This document shows positions 1 through 8,401 of a DNA stretch of 64,000 nt, piece by piece. The notes below the pieces were generated by a model. It was not told where the DNA came from. It did not search any database and saw only the letters and a list, made by a program, of their open reading frames with translations. Positions within the stretch are counted from its first letter, which is position 1, and every line of letters begins with the position of its first letter. This DNA is from an uncultured Oscillibacter sp. (GTDB taxonomy: Bacteria > Bacillota > Clostridia > Oscillospirales > Oscillospiraceae). A program made the position numbers and the translations under genes. Where the stretch lies: contig UQVS01000007.1 in assembly GCA_900544615.1 (NCBI GenBank), forward strand, positions 1-64,000, read 5' to 3'.

Positions 1-383
<383 letters not shown>

Positions 384-472
384 CGAAATGCAGGCAAAGC
401 CTGAAACATGGAAGTTGCATTGTTCGGTTTTGAGGGTACATGAGGACGTAAGTCCGGTAGTCTCAGCGATTT

Positions 473-548
473 GCGCCTTTAGCTCAGTTGGTAGAGCAAC
501 TGACTCTTAATCAGTGGGTCCCCGGTTCGAGTCCGTGAAGGCGCACCA
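473..548 (+). tRNA. tRNA-Lys (anticodon CTT)
   Basis: A full cloverleaf can be folded: acceptor GCGCCTT pairs with AAGGCGC and CCA is encoded. The D-arm is GCTCAGTTGGTAGAGC, and the anticodon stem ACTGA/TCAGT holds loop CTCTTAA with anticodon CTT. The T-stem (CCCGG/CCGTG) has one apparent C-T mismatch, which is unusual. It sits 90 bp after the 23S end and one base before tRNA-Glu, so it is probably cotranscribed with the rRNA operon. Confidence 0.94.
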
Positions 549-549
549 T

Positions 550-624
550 GGCCCGTTGGTCAAGTGGTTAAGACAGCGGCCTCTCACGCCGTTAACATCG
601 GTTCGAATCCGGTACGGGTCACCA
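550..624 (+). tRNA. tRNA-Glu (anticodon CTC)
   Basis: The acceptor GGCCCGT pairs with ACGGGTC with one G-T wobble, and CCA is encoded. The anticodon stem GCGGC/GCCGT carries loop CTCTCAC, giving anticodon CTC. The T-arm ATCGG/CCGGT is intact. It follows tRNA-Lys with a single spacer base and is likely processed from the same transcript. Confidence 0.94.
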
Positions 625-758
625 CGTCAAAGCAAGCTGCGGATCATTCGCTTCCGCGCAGGCGCGAAAGCTTATTCCCTCCGCTGCTTTTCCTTTTCCA
701 TCTCGAAACGCTGACGCTGGTTTCTCGATGGATATATATGAGAGATCTGAAAAAGGTC

Positions 759-787
759 TTGACAAGTAAGACGCGAAACAATATAAT
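759..787 (+). promoter_or_regulatory. Consensus sigma-A promoter for 5S rRNA
   Basis: A perfect -35 box TTGACA (759-764) and a perfect -10 box TATAAT (782-787) are separated by 17 bp. Transcription should start near 794, about 30 nt before 5S. It lies downstream of tRNA-Glu, so 5S can be transcribed independently of the 16S-23S unit. Confidence 0.85.
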
Positions 788-822
788 ATAGTTTGTTTTC
801 GAGGAAAGCTCGATGACATAGA

Positions 823-937
<115 letters not shown>

Positions 938-941
938 ACAA

Positions 942-970
942 AGCGACGGTCAAACGACCGTCGCTTTTTT
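942..970 (+). terminator. Intrinsic terminator of the 5S/rRNA locus
   Basis: A perfect 10-bp stem AGCGACGGTC/GACCGTCGCT with loop AAAC is followed by a run of T (966-970). It lies five bases after the predicted 5S end. Confidence 0.93.
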
Positions 971-1171
971 GTATAGCAAAAAGTATTCGCCCAATGAGGG
1001 GGGTTAAATGAAGGACGAGTGATTCAAAATAAGCTGTAAACTGAGGCCGCTGCCGATGAGGAAACATGAAATTCTCGCTGCTATCGTAGAAATGCGGTTT
1101 GTCAACTGCAAACTGTGCGATAAAGCGGTGTATTCAAAAATGAACGACACGAATAGTTTAGTACATACGAA

Positions 1172-1759
1172 ATGGAATTGCAAATACCAGATCGTATTTG
1201 CAATGGTATTTTCAATCACACGGCGTTGTGTGAATTTCACCAGGGCAAGCTGTTACTCCATTTAATACCTTTTGAAGAAAAGCCAAAGACTAATTTGCCG
1301 GGCGATAATCTAAGGTACTACCGCCAGCGAAAACAGATGACAACAAGGCATATAGCAGAAAAGCTGGATATTGTACCAGCGACTGTTATGATGTATGAAA
1401 ACGGAAAGCATCCTACCCCTTATGATGTAGCTGTCAAACTGGCAGATATTTTGGAAATTGAAGCGTCCTTGCTCTATGATGATTTCTCCCGTTTCCTTGC
1501 CGTACCCTATACTGATGAAGCGCTAAAGAGCGTTAGAACGGCTCTGGGGCTGTCGCAGAAGGCTTTTGCAGGGCAAATAGAGATTGTACCCGGTTATTAC
1601 TATAAGCTCGAAGGAGGCAATCGCAGACCGTCACGAAAGATTTATCAGAAGATATGGGCTATGCTCGAAGCCACTGGTCTACAACATCTTCTGATTGGGT
1701 GTTCAACGCCCTGCTTTACGATCTGCTCACTGAAAATGGAAAAGCTGTGGGAATCATGA
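1172..1759 (+). CDS. Double helix-turn-helix (XRE-type) regulator, probably degraded at both ends
   Basis: The 195-residue open frame contains two Cro/C1-type HTH units, at about residues 47-85 (with MTTRHIAEKLDIVPATVMMY) and 115-150 (with GLSQKAFAGQ). It is therefore a likely DNA-binding regulator of mobile-element type. The last 25-30 residues read out of frame through an hsdM fragment, so the natural C-terminus is probably lost. Upstream, a different frame starting at 1056 (strong site GAGGAAAC) carries a CxxC motif (CKLCDK) and then overlaps this frame. A frameshift near 1165-1175 may have split one longer gene. Base composition is clearly more AT-rich than the neighbouring housekeeping genes. 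Confidence 0.6.
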   Translation: MELQIPDRICNGIFNHTALCEFHQGKLLLHLIPFEEKPKTNLPGDNLRYYRQRKQMTTRHIAEKLDIVPATVMMYENGKHPTPYDVAVKLADILEIEASLLYDDFSRFLAVPYTDEALKSVRTALGLSQKAFAGQIEIVPGYYYKLEGGNRRPSRKIYQKIWAMLEATGLQHLLIGCSTPCFTICSLKMEKLWES

Positions 1760-1929
1760 CAAATTGCAGCACCTGGAACAGTATTGATATGCCGATGCGA
1801 AAGTATTTTGTGGAATGCAAGATGGTGGAATGTGTCATCTCACTTCCCGGTAAGATATTTGCTACCAATATTGCTACCACTCTGATTATTCTGAGCCACA
1901 ACAACGACAGCATTCGCATGATTGATGCT
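1693..1929 (+). pseudogene. Fragment of a type I restriction-modification N6-adenine methylase (HsdM)
   Basis: About 79 codons in one frame read like an internal part of HsdM: DWVFNALLYDLL, a segment with NGKAVGIM, then RKYFVE and VISLPGKIF followed by TLIIL. These match the stretch after the NPPF motif in type I methylases. The catalytic NPPF region, the N-terminal half and the C-terminus are all missing, so it cannot be functional. It starts inside the 3' end of the HTH frame and stops abruptly where an antisense permease fragment begins. Confidence 0.65.
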
Positions 1930-2307
1930 ATCATAGCTACGGTAGCCTACCATTCCGAGACTTGCGGTAATCGGATAAAGGTTTGCTAATGTCATATTTC
2001 CTGAGGCAAACATCCCTCTATATCCATAGACAAAAGCAATGATTACACCGACTAAAATGCTACCTGCCCTCCGACAAGTAAGAGCGATAATCGGGAGAAC
2101 CGCAAGATATAAAAAGAAATTAACCGCGGTAATCTGCAAGGTTGCTTTTAGTGCTAAGGAAATTTTAAAGCCGGGAAACCTCACAATCATTTCTGCTATG
2201 ATTGTAAACAGACTGCATATCAGCCCGAAAATAATAGACAATACGCCGCACACAATCAATTTTTTGGTCAGCAGTTTCTTAAAAGAGATCGGCACTGCCA
2301 GAATATG
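1930..2307 (-). pseudogene. Fragment of an ABC-2-type (bacitracin/lantibiotic-type) permease
   Basis: Read on the minus strand, about 125 codons encode several hydrophobic helices with features of ABC-2 permeases of the lantibiotic-immunity or bacitracin type, including ILAVPISFKKLLTKKL and YRGMFASGNM. Both the start and the C-terminal helices are missing. It joins directly to a methyltransferase fragment upstream and to the antisense hsdM fragment downstream. Family assignment is from residue pattern only. Confidence 0.55.
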
Positions 2308-2633
2308 GTCATGCCTTGGATATGCTGCGTCCAATGGTCATCCTTGCTGGTGTCACCGCTGCACTCGTTGCAGATCAAAAACCTCCCGCCCAGTTTCAGC
2401 ACGCGATAGATCTCCCGGAAGCACTGCGGCAGATCCGGCCAGAAGTAGACCGTTTCAAAGGTTGTGACCGCATCGAACCAGCTGTCCGCAAAGATGATCT
2501 GCTCCACACTGCCCTTCCACACCATTGCTCTGAGGCAGTCCTCATGCCAGCAGGTTACGGATGCGGCGGGCGGAAGCTGCGCGGTTTTCACGAGAGACTG
2601 CCGACATCCCCGGCCTGCATTCCGCTTCCACAA
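2304..2633 (-). pseudogene. Fragment of a class I SAM-dependent methyltransferase
   Basis: The minus-strand frame contains SWFDAVTTFETVYFWPDL, then FREIYRVLKLGGRF and ICNECSG. This is the motif II-III part of UbiE/Methyltransf_11 enzymes. The SAM-binding GxGxG motif I and the C-terminal third are absent. At its 3' end the frame runs straight into the permease fragment near 2305, overlapping by a few bases. Upstream sequence to about 2700 shows no convincing coding signal. Confidence 0.55.
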
Positions 2634-2716
2634 GGTCGATTCTTTCGGTCAGATTATAGCGGGATTCGATCCGAAAGTTAATAAGGCAGACTGAACTGAT
2701 AACGGCTTACCATTTG

Positions 2717-2777
2717 GAAAAAAACAGACAAGAGCATGGCCGCGCCGCATGAAATGCGGGTTGGCCATGCTCCTGTT
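2717..2777 (-). terminator. Intrinsic terminator downstream of rpoD
   Basis: A long hairpin pairs GAGCATGGCC with GGCCATGCTC, with further inner pairing around GCAT-GAA-ATGC. On the minus strand it is followed by a run of seven T (complement of 2717-2723). It lies 45 bp past the rpoD stop codon. Confidence 0.85.
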
Positions 2778-2822
2778 TTCAGGCAAACCTGAATGAAAAG
2801 GCAGAAAGAGCGGCTAACGGAA

Positions 2823-4283
2823 TCAGTTCAGGAAGTCCTTCAGCTTTTTGCTGCGGGAGGGGTGTCTCAGCTTCCGCAGAGCCTTGGCTTCGATCTGGCG
2901 GATCCGTTCGCGGGTGACGTTGAATTCCTTGCCCACTTCCTCCAACGTGCGGGTACGGCCATCCTCAATGCCGAAGCGCAGCTTCAGAACCTTTTCCTCA
3001 CGGGGCGTCAGGGTTGAGAGAACGTCCATCAGCTGCTCTTTCAGCAGCGTGAAGCTGGCGGCCTCGGAAGGCTCGCTGGCGCCCTCGTCGGGAATGAAGT
3101 CGCCCAGATGGGAGTCCTCTTCCTCGCCGATGGGGGTCTCCAGAGAGACAGGCTCCTGAGCAATTTTCAGGATCTCACGCACCTTGTCCACAGGCATATT
3201 CATCTCTGCGGCAATCTCGTTGGGGGAGGGGTCGTGTCCCAGCTCCTGCAAAAGCTGCCGGGAGACACGGATGACCTTGTTGATAGTCTCCACCATGTGG
3301 ACAGGGATCCGAATGGTACGGGCCTGATCGGCAATGGCGCGGGTAATGGCCTGCCGGATCCACCAGGTGGCGTAGGTGGAGAACTTGTAGCCCTTGGTGT
3401 AGTCGAATTTCTCCACGGCTTTGATGAGGCCCAGATTGCCCTCCTGAATCAGATCCAGAAACAGCATACCACGGCCCACATACCGCTTGGCAATGGACAC
3501 CACCAGACGGAGGTTGGCCTCTGCCAGCTTCTGCTTGGCGGATTCGCCCTTCTTGTAGGTCTTGCGGAGAGCGGCTTCCTCTTCGGGAGTGATTTCCGGG
3601 GTCTCCCCTGCTTTGCGCTGGGCTTCCAGCTCATCCAGATGCGCCTTGGCTTCCGCACCGGCAGACATGGCCTGCGCCAGCACGATTTCCTCATCCGGGT
3701 TCAGCAGGGGAACCTTGCCAATCTCCTTGAGGTACATACGAACGGGGTCGTCAATGGAGAAATTGCTTACCAGAGAGTTGGGATCGACCAGCTCTTCCTC
3801 CTCCACGTCGGCGATCTCCTCGGCGGCAGGCTCGCCGTCGTCGTTCAGTTCCGGCAAAAGCAGGTCTGCTTCGGTGCCGATGTCAATGTTCAGCGCCTCC
3901 AGAGAGTCGTAGAGCTGATCCATCTGGTCGCTTTCCAGATTCAGATCGTCCATGGCTTCCATCAGCTCGCCGGAGTCCAGCTTGCCTTTCTTCTTGCCGC
4001 GGGCCAGCAGTTCCCGCAGCTTTTCCTGTCCCATCAGCCAGCTGGCGGCGGGAAGCGCTGCCACCTGCTTGTCATCCAGACGGACGATCCCCGCCTTCTT
4101 AGCTTCCTCATCCGTCAGAACGCGGGCGGCGTCCTGATGAGAGGCGTTCTTTCCCAATTTCTGATTTTTACCGGCGGAGGCAGCCGCCTTTCCCGACGGG
4201 GAAGCCTTGGCGTTGTCGGCGGCAGCCAGCAGGGCGTCGGCCTGAGCCTCCAGCTCATCGGGGGTCATTGCTTTTTTAGACAT
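2823..4283 (-). CDS. rpoD: Primary sigma factor RpoD (SigA)
   Basis: This is the housekeeping sigma-70 factor (486 residues) that directs RNA polymerase to TTGACA/TATAAT promoters. Region 1.1-like sequence lies at about 85-145, region 1.2 starts near 178 (DDPVRMYLKEIG), and region 2 has NLRLVVSIAKRYVGRGM and the -10 recognition helix with YATWWIRQAI. Region 3 follows, and region 4 has the HTH EEVGKEFNVTRERIRQIEAK. The first 80 or so residues are an Ala/Lys-rich extension longer than in Bacillus SigA. Its ATG overlaps the end of dnaG by 8 nt, so the two are translationally coupled. A terminator follows. Confidence 0.98.
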   Translation of the reverse strand: MSKKAMTPDELEAQADALLAAADNAKASPSGKAAASAGKNQKLGKNASHQDAARVLTDEEAKKAGIVRLDDKQVAALPAASWLMGQEKLRELLARGKKKGKLDSGELMEAMDDLNLESDQMDQLYDSLEALNIDIGTEADLLLPELNDDGEPAAEEIADVEEEELVDPNSLVSNFSIDDPVRMYLKEIGKVPLLNPDEEIVLAQAMSAGAEAKAHLDELEAQRKAGETPEITPEEEAALRKTYKKGESAKQKLAEANLRLVVSIAKRYVGRGMLFLDLIQEGNLGLIKAVEKFDYTKGYKFSTYATWWIRQAITRAIADQARTIRIPVHMVETINKVIRVSRQLLQELGHDPSPNEIAAEMNMPVDKVREILKIAQEPVSLETPIGEEEDSHLGDFIPDEGASEPSEAASFTLLKEQLMDVLSTLTPREEKVLKLRFGIEDGRTRTLEEVGKEFNVTRERIRQIEAKALRKLRHPSRSKKLKDFLN

Positions 4284-6057
4284 GTTGCTTTCCTCTCTTT
4301 TTATCCTTGAATTTGGCAGTGGCCGCCAGAAGGGGATCCTCCTGAGCGGTGCGTTTCTCAGCTTCCGCGTTGATGACGTGTATGTAATCAGTCAGGGCCT
4401 GTCCTGCGTTTCGCAGCGACACCGGATCCTGGCAGACAGCTGTCAGGTGATCAGTCTCCTCGCGGGTGAACGCCTCTCCCAGAGACGAGATCATGGGCCG
4501 CCCTCCGGCGGCGTGAACCTCCCATAGACGCTGATATGCCCGGCTCAGCAGGGGGGAGGAGAACTGTTCCGGCGGGATGGGCATGGCGTCGGAAAACAGG
4601 GAGTCGTCTGACAGCAGCAGACGGATCACGCCTTCCTCCGCCCGTGCCGAGCGGAGATTTTCATAGCGCAGGGCGTGTTCCTTTGGCTGTAGGGCGGCCG
4701 CGGGATTCAGATCCTTCCGCAACTCTGCCCGTTTTTCCCGCGCTGTGCGCCGCTTGAACGCCCGCTGAACCTCCAGCTTCATGGCGTCCGGCGTAATTTT
4801 GGCCGCTTCGGCAGCCCGCGTCGTGTAGATTTCCCGCTCCACCGCGCTGGGGAGGGACGCCAGCAGTCCGCTGATTTCCTCACAGTAGGCGATGCGGGCT
4901 TCATCGTCCTTCAGATCATATTTCCCGGCGATCTGAGCCATACGGAATTCCACGCCGTTTTCGCTGCCATTCAGCAGCCGCTCAAAGGCGTCCGGTCCCT
5001 GAAATTTGATGAAATCGTCGGCGTCCTGCTTCACATATTCGCCGTCCACCAGACGGCGGGGGAGCTGAAGCACCTTGACATTGAATTCAGAGCCGTTGAG
5101 GATCTGCAAGGCTCGCTCCGTGGCGATCTTTCCGGCGTTGTCGTTGTCGTAGCAGAGTACCAGTTCCTTGGTGAACCGGCTGAGAAGTCGGGTCTGTTCC
5201 ACGGTCAGAGCTGTTCCCATGGAGGCCACGGCGTTGTCGAAGCCCGCCTGATGCAGCGTTACAATATCCAGATTGCCCTCGCAGAGAATGATGTTGGAGC
5301 GCTTGGATTTCTTGGCCAGATTCAGCCCGTAGAGCACCCGGCGTTTGGAGTATACCGGCGTCTCCGAGGAGTTCATATACTTGGGCTCCGACTTGTCCAG
5401 CACCCGGCTGCCGAAGGCTACCACATCCCCCCGTGTGTCGATCACCGGGAGCATGAGCCGGTTGCGGAATTTATCATACAGGCCGCCGTTCTTGTTCTGC
5501 ACCACCAGACCGGCGTCCAGCAGCTCGGACTTGGAGTATCCCTTTTTGGTCATGGCGGTGAGCAGCGTGTCCCATGCGTCCAGCGAAGCGCCCATGCCGA
5601 ATCGGACGGCGGTGGCTTTGCGGATCTGCCGCTTGTCCAGATAGTCCTGCACGGCGCGCCCCTCCGGCTGCTGGAGCAGCTGGTAGTAGAAACGGGCGGC
5701 GTCCCGGTTCAGATCCAGCAGGCGCTGCCGCCTGTGGGCGGCTTCCCGGTCGCCTTCTTCCTCCGGGACCTCCATCCCCGCCCGCTTGGCCAGAAACCGC
5801 ACAGCGTCCGGAAAAGGGAGATTTTCAATGTCCATGATGAAGTTGATGACGCCGCCGCCTTTTTTGCAGCCGAAGCAATAGAAGATCTGCTTGTCCGGCG
5901 AGACGGAAAAGGAACCGGTTTTTTCGTTGTGGAAGGGACACAGGCCGAACAGGTTGCCGCCCTTCCGGGTCAGCTGCACATAGCTGCCCACCACGTCCAC
6001 GATATCATTCCGGGCGGTCAGCTCGTCCATAAAACTCTGGGGAAATGGCACGGTCAT
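4276..6057 (-). CDS. dnaG: DNA primase DnaG
   Basis: The enzyme synthesises RNA primers at the replication fork together with DnaB helicase. The N-terminal CHC2 zinc ribbon has CPFH and CFGC about 18 residues apart. The TOPRIM domain has the EGNLDIV acidic motif and CYDNDNAG, and a C-terminal DnaB-binding region follows. I chose the second ATG (593 residues) because most DnaG proteins start close to FPQSFMDEL and AAAGGAG lies just before it. An ATG five codons upstream has no ribosome site. It is the first gene of the dnaG-rpoD macromolecular synthesis operon. Confidence 0.96.
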   Translation of the reverse strand: MTVPFPQSFMDELTARNDIVDVVGSYVQLTRKGGNLFGLCPFHNEKTGSFSVSPDKQIFYCFGCKKGGGVINFIMDIENLPFPDAVRFLAKRAGMEVPEEEGDREAAHRRQRLLDLNRDAARFYYQLLQQPEGRAVQDYLDKRQIRKATAVRFGMGASLDAWDTLLTAMTKKGYSKSELLDAGLVVQNKNGGLYDKFRNRLMLPVIDTRGDVVAFGSRVLDKSEPKYMNSSETPVYSKRRVLYGLNLAKKSKRSNIILCEGNLDIVTLHQAGFDNAVASMGTALTVEQTRLLSRFTKELVLCYDNDNAGKIATERALQILNGSEFNVKVLQLPRRLVDGEYVKQDADDFIKFQGPDAFERLLNGSENGVEFRMAQIAGKYDLKDDEARIAYCEEISGLLASLPSAVEREIYTTRAAEAAKITPDAMKLEVQRAFKRRTAREKRAELRKDLNPAAALQPKEHALRYENLRSARAEEGVIRLLLSDDSLFSDAMPIPPEQFSSPLLSRAYQRLWEVHAAGGRPMISSLGEAFTREETDHLTAVCQDPVSLRNAGQALTDYIHVINAEAEKRTAQEDPLLAATAKFKDKKRGKQHV

Positions 6058-6305
6058 GTCTCCTTTCTTCATGGTAACAGCAGTTACGTTAAGTTATACC
6101 CCGTAAAAGGCGAATTTCCTCTTTTTTGGGCCGAAAAATTTAAAAAAATTTTGAACATCTGCATTTGCACCTGAAAAAAGTGGGAAAAAGCGCAAAAATT
6201 TGTAAACTACGATAAGTGTGTACAATCGTTTTCCTGCACAGCGCCCCGGCTGGGACGCTCCGCTGGGTCAGTGTGTCAGCCGCCATCAGCCCGCAGGCTA
6301 CAGAA

Positions 6306-6334
6306 AGCCCCGGATGCGTTTGCATCCGAGGCTG
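6306..6334 (-). terminator. Hairpin terminator after the rimM-trmD-hypothetical cluster
   Basis: A stem AGCC(C)CGGATGC/GCATCCG(A)GGCT with loop GTTT is followed on the minus strand by a short T-rich stretch. It lies 20 bp past the stop of the 6354-6920 gene. The rest of the 6058-6353 gap is AT-rich near the dnaG start and must contain the dnaG promoter, but I could not identify convincing boxes. Confidence 0.6.
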
Positions 6335-6353
6335 GTTTCCACGGTCTGGTGTT

Positions 6354-6920
6354 TTACGCGTCCTGCGGTTTTTCACCCTGCAAGGTAAAGATTCCGCGGT
6401 AATATGGATCTCTTTGATACAGCTCCGCCGCTCTTGCCATGGCCGCCTCCCGGTCGGCGGGGCCGCTGACCAGAAAACAGCCGAAGTTATCGGGATCGAA
6501 GAGGCTAATTGAATGGCCTGCGCTGTCGGTGACCTCCATGATCAGCCCGGCAAAGTCTGACCAGTCCCGGCTGGCCCGCAAATAAAACAGGCTGCCGGTA
6601 CGAAGTTCACCGCTGGGCATGAGACAGCTTGTATTCACGGAGGGGCCTTTACGGAAGAAACCAAAGCTGGTTCTACAGTTTGCCTGCCAGCTTTCAAAGC
6701 CGCTGACGGCAAAGGTGCCTGTAAACTCACCGTAGCCCAGCAGGTTCCGGGTGTCATAGCCCTGAATCACCACCGTGTGTTCCACGGCGTAGGAGGGATC
6801 ATTGAATTTGTATTCCGTGGCGGTGACGGTGGTATCGATCTTCCGGGCAAAGGGCAGGCAGACAATGGCCGCGGCCAGAACCGCCAGAATACAAACAGAG
6901 AGCAGGACGCGCTTTTTCAT
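6354..6920 (-). CDS. Small secreted or membrane-anchored protein of unknown function
   Basis: A 188-residue protein begins with a Lys/Arg start and one hydrophobic segment (about residues 5-24), which may be a signal peptide or anchor. The rest looks like an extracytoplasmic beta-rich domain with many aromatic and Gly residues. I recognise no family. The ATG at 6920 was chosen because GGAAAGGAG precedes it by 7 nt and the signal-like segment follows. It lies 37 bp after trmD on the same strand and is probably cotranscribed with it. Confidence 0.75.
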   Translation of the reverse strand: MKKRVLLSVCILAVLAAAIVCLPFARKIDTTVTATEYKFNDPSYAVEHTVVIQGYDTRNLLGYGEFTGTFAVSGFESWQANCRTSFGFFRKGPSVNTSCLMPSGELRTGSLFYLRASRDWSDFAGLIMEVTDSAGHSISLFDPDNFGCFLVSGPADREAAMARAAELYQRDPYYRGIFTLQGEKPQDA

Positions 6921-6957
6921 AACGATCTCCTTTCCAGATCTGAAAACGGGGGAACGG

Positions 6958-7752
6958 TTATGCTTCCGGTTCCTGAGCGGCAGGCTTTGCGTTTTCCGCA
7001 GCAAATTCCTCCCTGGCCTGCTGCAAAACCTTTCGCTCTGCCTTGGTGGTGAGCTTGCGCTCGTCAAACTGCGCGAAGAGATCCGGGCGGCGGGTCATGG
7101 TGCGCTTGTAGCTTTCCTTTTTCCGCCACGCCGCTACCTTGGCATGGTCGCCGGAAAGCAGGATCTCCGGCACAGCCCGGTCGTGCCACACGGCGGGGCG
7201 GGAATATTGAGGATATTCCAGCAGGCCGTCCCAGTGGGATTCCTCCTCAAAGCACTCCGCGTCCGGCAGAACGCCGGGAACCATGCGGCATACCGCATCC
7301 GCCACCGCCATGGCGGGGATCTCCCCGCCAGTGAGAACGAAATCGCCCATGGACAGTTCCTCGTCCACACATTCGTCGATAAACCGCTGGTCAATGCCCT
7401 CGTAGTGGCCGCAGACCAGAATCAGGTGGCTGTAATTGGCTTTCAGCTCCCTGGCAACGGACTGGGTAAAGGTACGGCCGCAGGGGGACATGAAGATGGT
7501 GCGGCCGGGGCCGTGGGTCTGCACCACATATTCCCAGCAGCGGAACAGGGGGTCTGCCTGCATGACGGCGCCCCGTCCGCCGCCGTAGGGGTAGTCGTCC
7601 ACCTGCATCTGCTTGTTGGTGGTGTAGGCCCGGATCTGATGGGTGCGGATGGCAATGCAGCCCCGCTCCTGCGCCCGGCCCAGAATACTGACATTCAGCA
7701 TGGCGTCCACGGATTCCGGGAACAGGGTGAGAATGTCGATCTGCATTTCCAT
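6958..7752 (-). CDS. trmD: tRNA (guanine-37-N1)-methyltransferase TrmD
   Basis: TrmD methylates G37 next to the anticodon of tRNAs for Leu, Pro and Arg, using SAM and preventing +1 frameshifts. The 264-residue protein shows the SPOUT trefoil knot motifs: DDYPYGGGRGAVM early, LVCGHYEGIDQRF, and EELSMGDFVLTGGEIPAM. The C-terminal domain contains GLLEYPQYSRP. Length is slightly over the usual 240-250 because of a short Ala/Glu-rich tail. It starts one base after the rimM stop, a conserved rimM-trmD arrangement. Confidence 0.98.
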   Translation of the reverse strand: MEMQIDILTLFPESVDAMLNVSILGRAQERGCIAIRTHQIRAYTTNKQMQVDDYPYGGGRGAVMQADPLFRCWEYVVQTHGPGRTIFMSPCGRTFTQSVARELKANYSHLILVCGHYEGIDQRFIDECVDEELSMGDFVLTGGEIPAMAVADAVCRMVPGVLPDAECFEEESHWDGLLEYPQYSRPAVWHDRAVPEILLSGDHAKVAAWRKKESYKRTMTRRPDLFAQFDERKLTTKAERKVLQQAREEFAAENAKPAAQEPEA

Positions 7753-7753
7753 G

Positions 7754-8245
7754 TTACAGCCCCTCCCAAACCTTTACGTCCATCCGGCCGGCGTCCAGAT
7801 CCACGGAGCGGATGAACGCGTCCCTGACCGCCGGGATCAGGATCTCCCGGTCGCCTTTGACCGTGTAGACCTTGCTGGCGGGGTACTCGTCCACAGCGGT
7901 CAGAATCCCCAGCAGAGCGCCGGTGTCGCAGTCGTGGACCTCCAGACCGATCAGCTCGTCGTCGAAGTATTCACCCTCCGGCAAAACCACGTCGGAGCGG
8001 CGAATGTAAAGCTCTTTGCCTTTATAGGCAAGAGCGGCGTTCATGTCCTCCACACCGGGAAATTTCAGCAGGACCAGCTCCTTGTGGACGTGGTTGGCGG
8101 TGGGGGTGACGGGCTGGCCGTCAATGTAAAAGGTTTTGCAGCGGGTGAGCAGTGCGGGGGAGACCCGGCGGGGCTGCACCCGCACCTCGCCCCGGATGCC
8201 GTGGGCGTTGACGATGCGGCCCACACGGATATATTCCTGCTTCAT
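7754..8245 (-). CDS. rimM: 16S rRNA processing factor RimM
   Basis: RimM binds ribosomal protein S19 and helps mature the 3' domain of 16S rRNA. The 163-residue protein opens with the family motif VGRIVNAHGIRGEVRV and has a PRC-barrel half (DDELIGLEV). The ATG at 8245 is preceded by AAGGAG and matches family starts. Upstream in-frame sequence lacks these features. It is the first gene of the rimM-trmD cluster, with a good promoter at 8276-8304. Confidence 0.96.
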   Translation of the reverse strand: MKQEYIRVGRIVNAHGIRGEVRVQPRRVSPALLTRCKTFYIDGQPVTPTANHVHKELVLLKFPGVEDMNAALAYKGKELYIRRSDVVLPEGEYFDDELIGLEVHDCDTGALLGILTAVDEYPASKVYTVKGDREILIPAVRDAFIRSVDLDAGRMDVKVWEGL

Positions 8246-8275
8246 AGAAAGCTCCTTGTTCTGTGTGATATCCCT

Positions 8276-8304
8276 ATTATATACGTTTTTGCCCGGACAG
8301 GCAA
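8276..8304 (-). promoter_or_regulatory. Promoter of rimM-trmD
   Basis: On the minus strand TTGCCT (8299-8304) and TATAAT (8276-8281) are separated by 17 bp. The predicted start site lies about 25 nt before the rimM ATG. Confidence 0.7.
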
Positions 8305-8365
8305 TAGGCGCCTGCGGCCTGTCCGGGCTGCCGGATGAAAAAGATACTGCACGGTTTTCACGGAA

Positions 8366-8392
8366 CAAAAAAGCAGCCCCGCAGGGCTGCTT
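8366..8392 (-). terminator. Intrinsic terminator of the sodium-dependent transporter gene
   Basis: The stem AAGCAGCCC/GGGCTGCTT with loop CGCA is followed on the minus strand by six T. It sits just past the stop of the 8402-9802 gene. Confidence 0.9.
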
Positions 8393-8401
8393 TCGGAGGG
8401 A

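Noticed and set aside
625..758. A terminator between tRNA-Glu and the 5S promoter
   Set aside because: A GC-rich hairpin near 650-671 has a mismatch, almost no loop and no proper T tract, so I could not call it.
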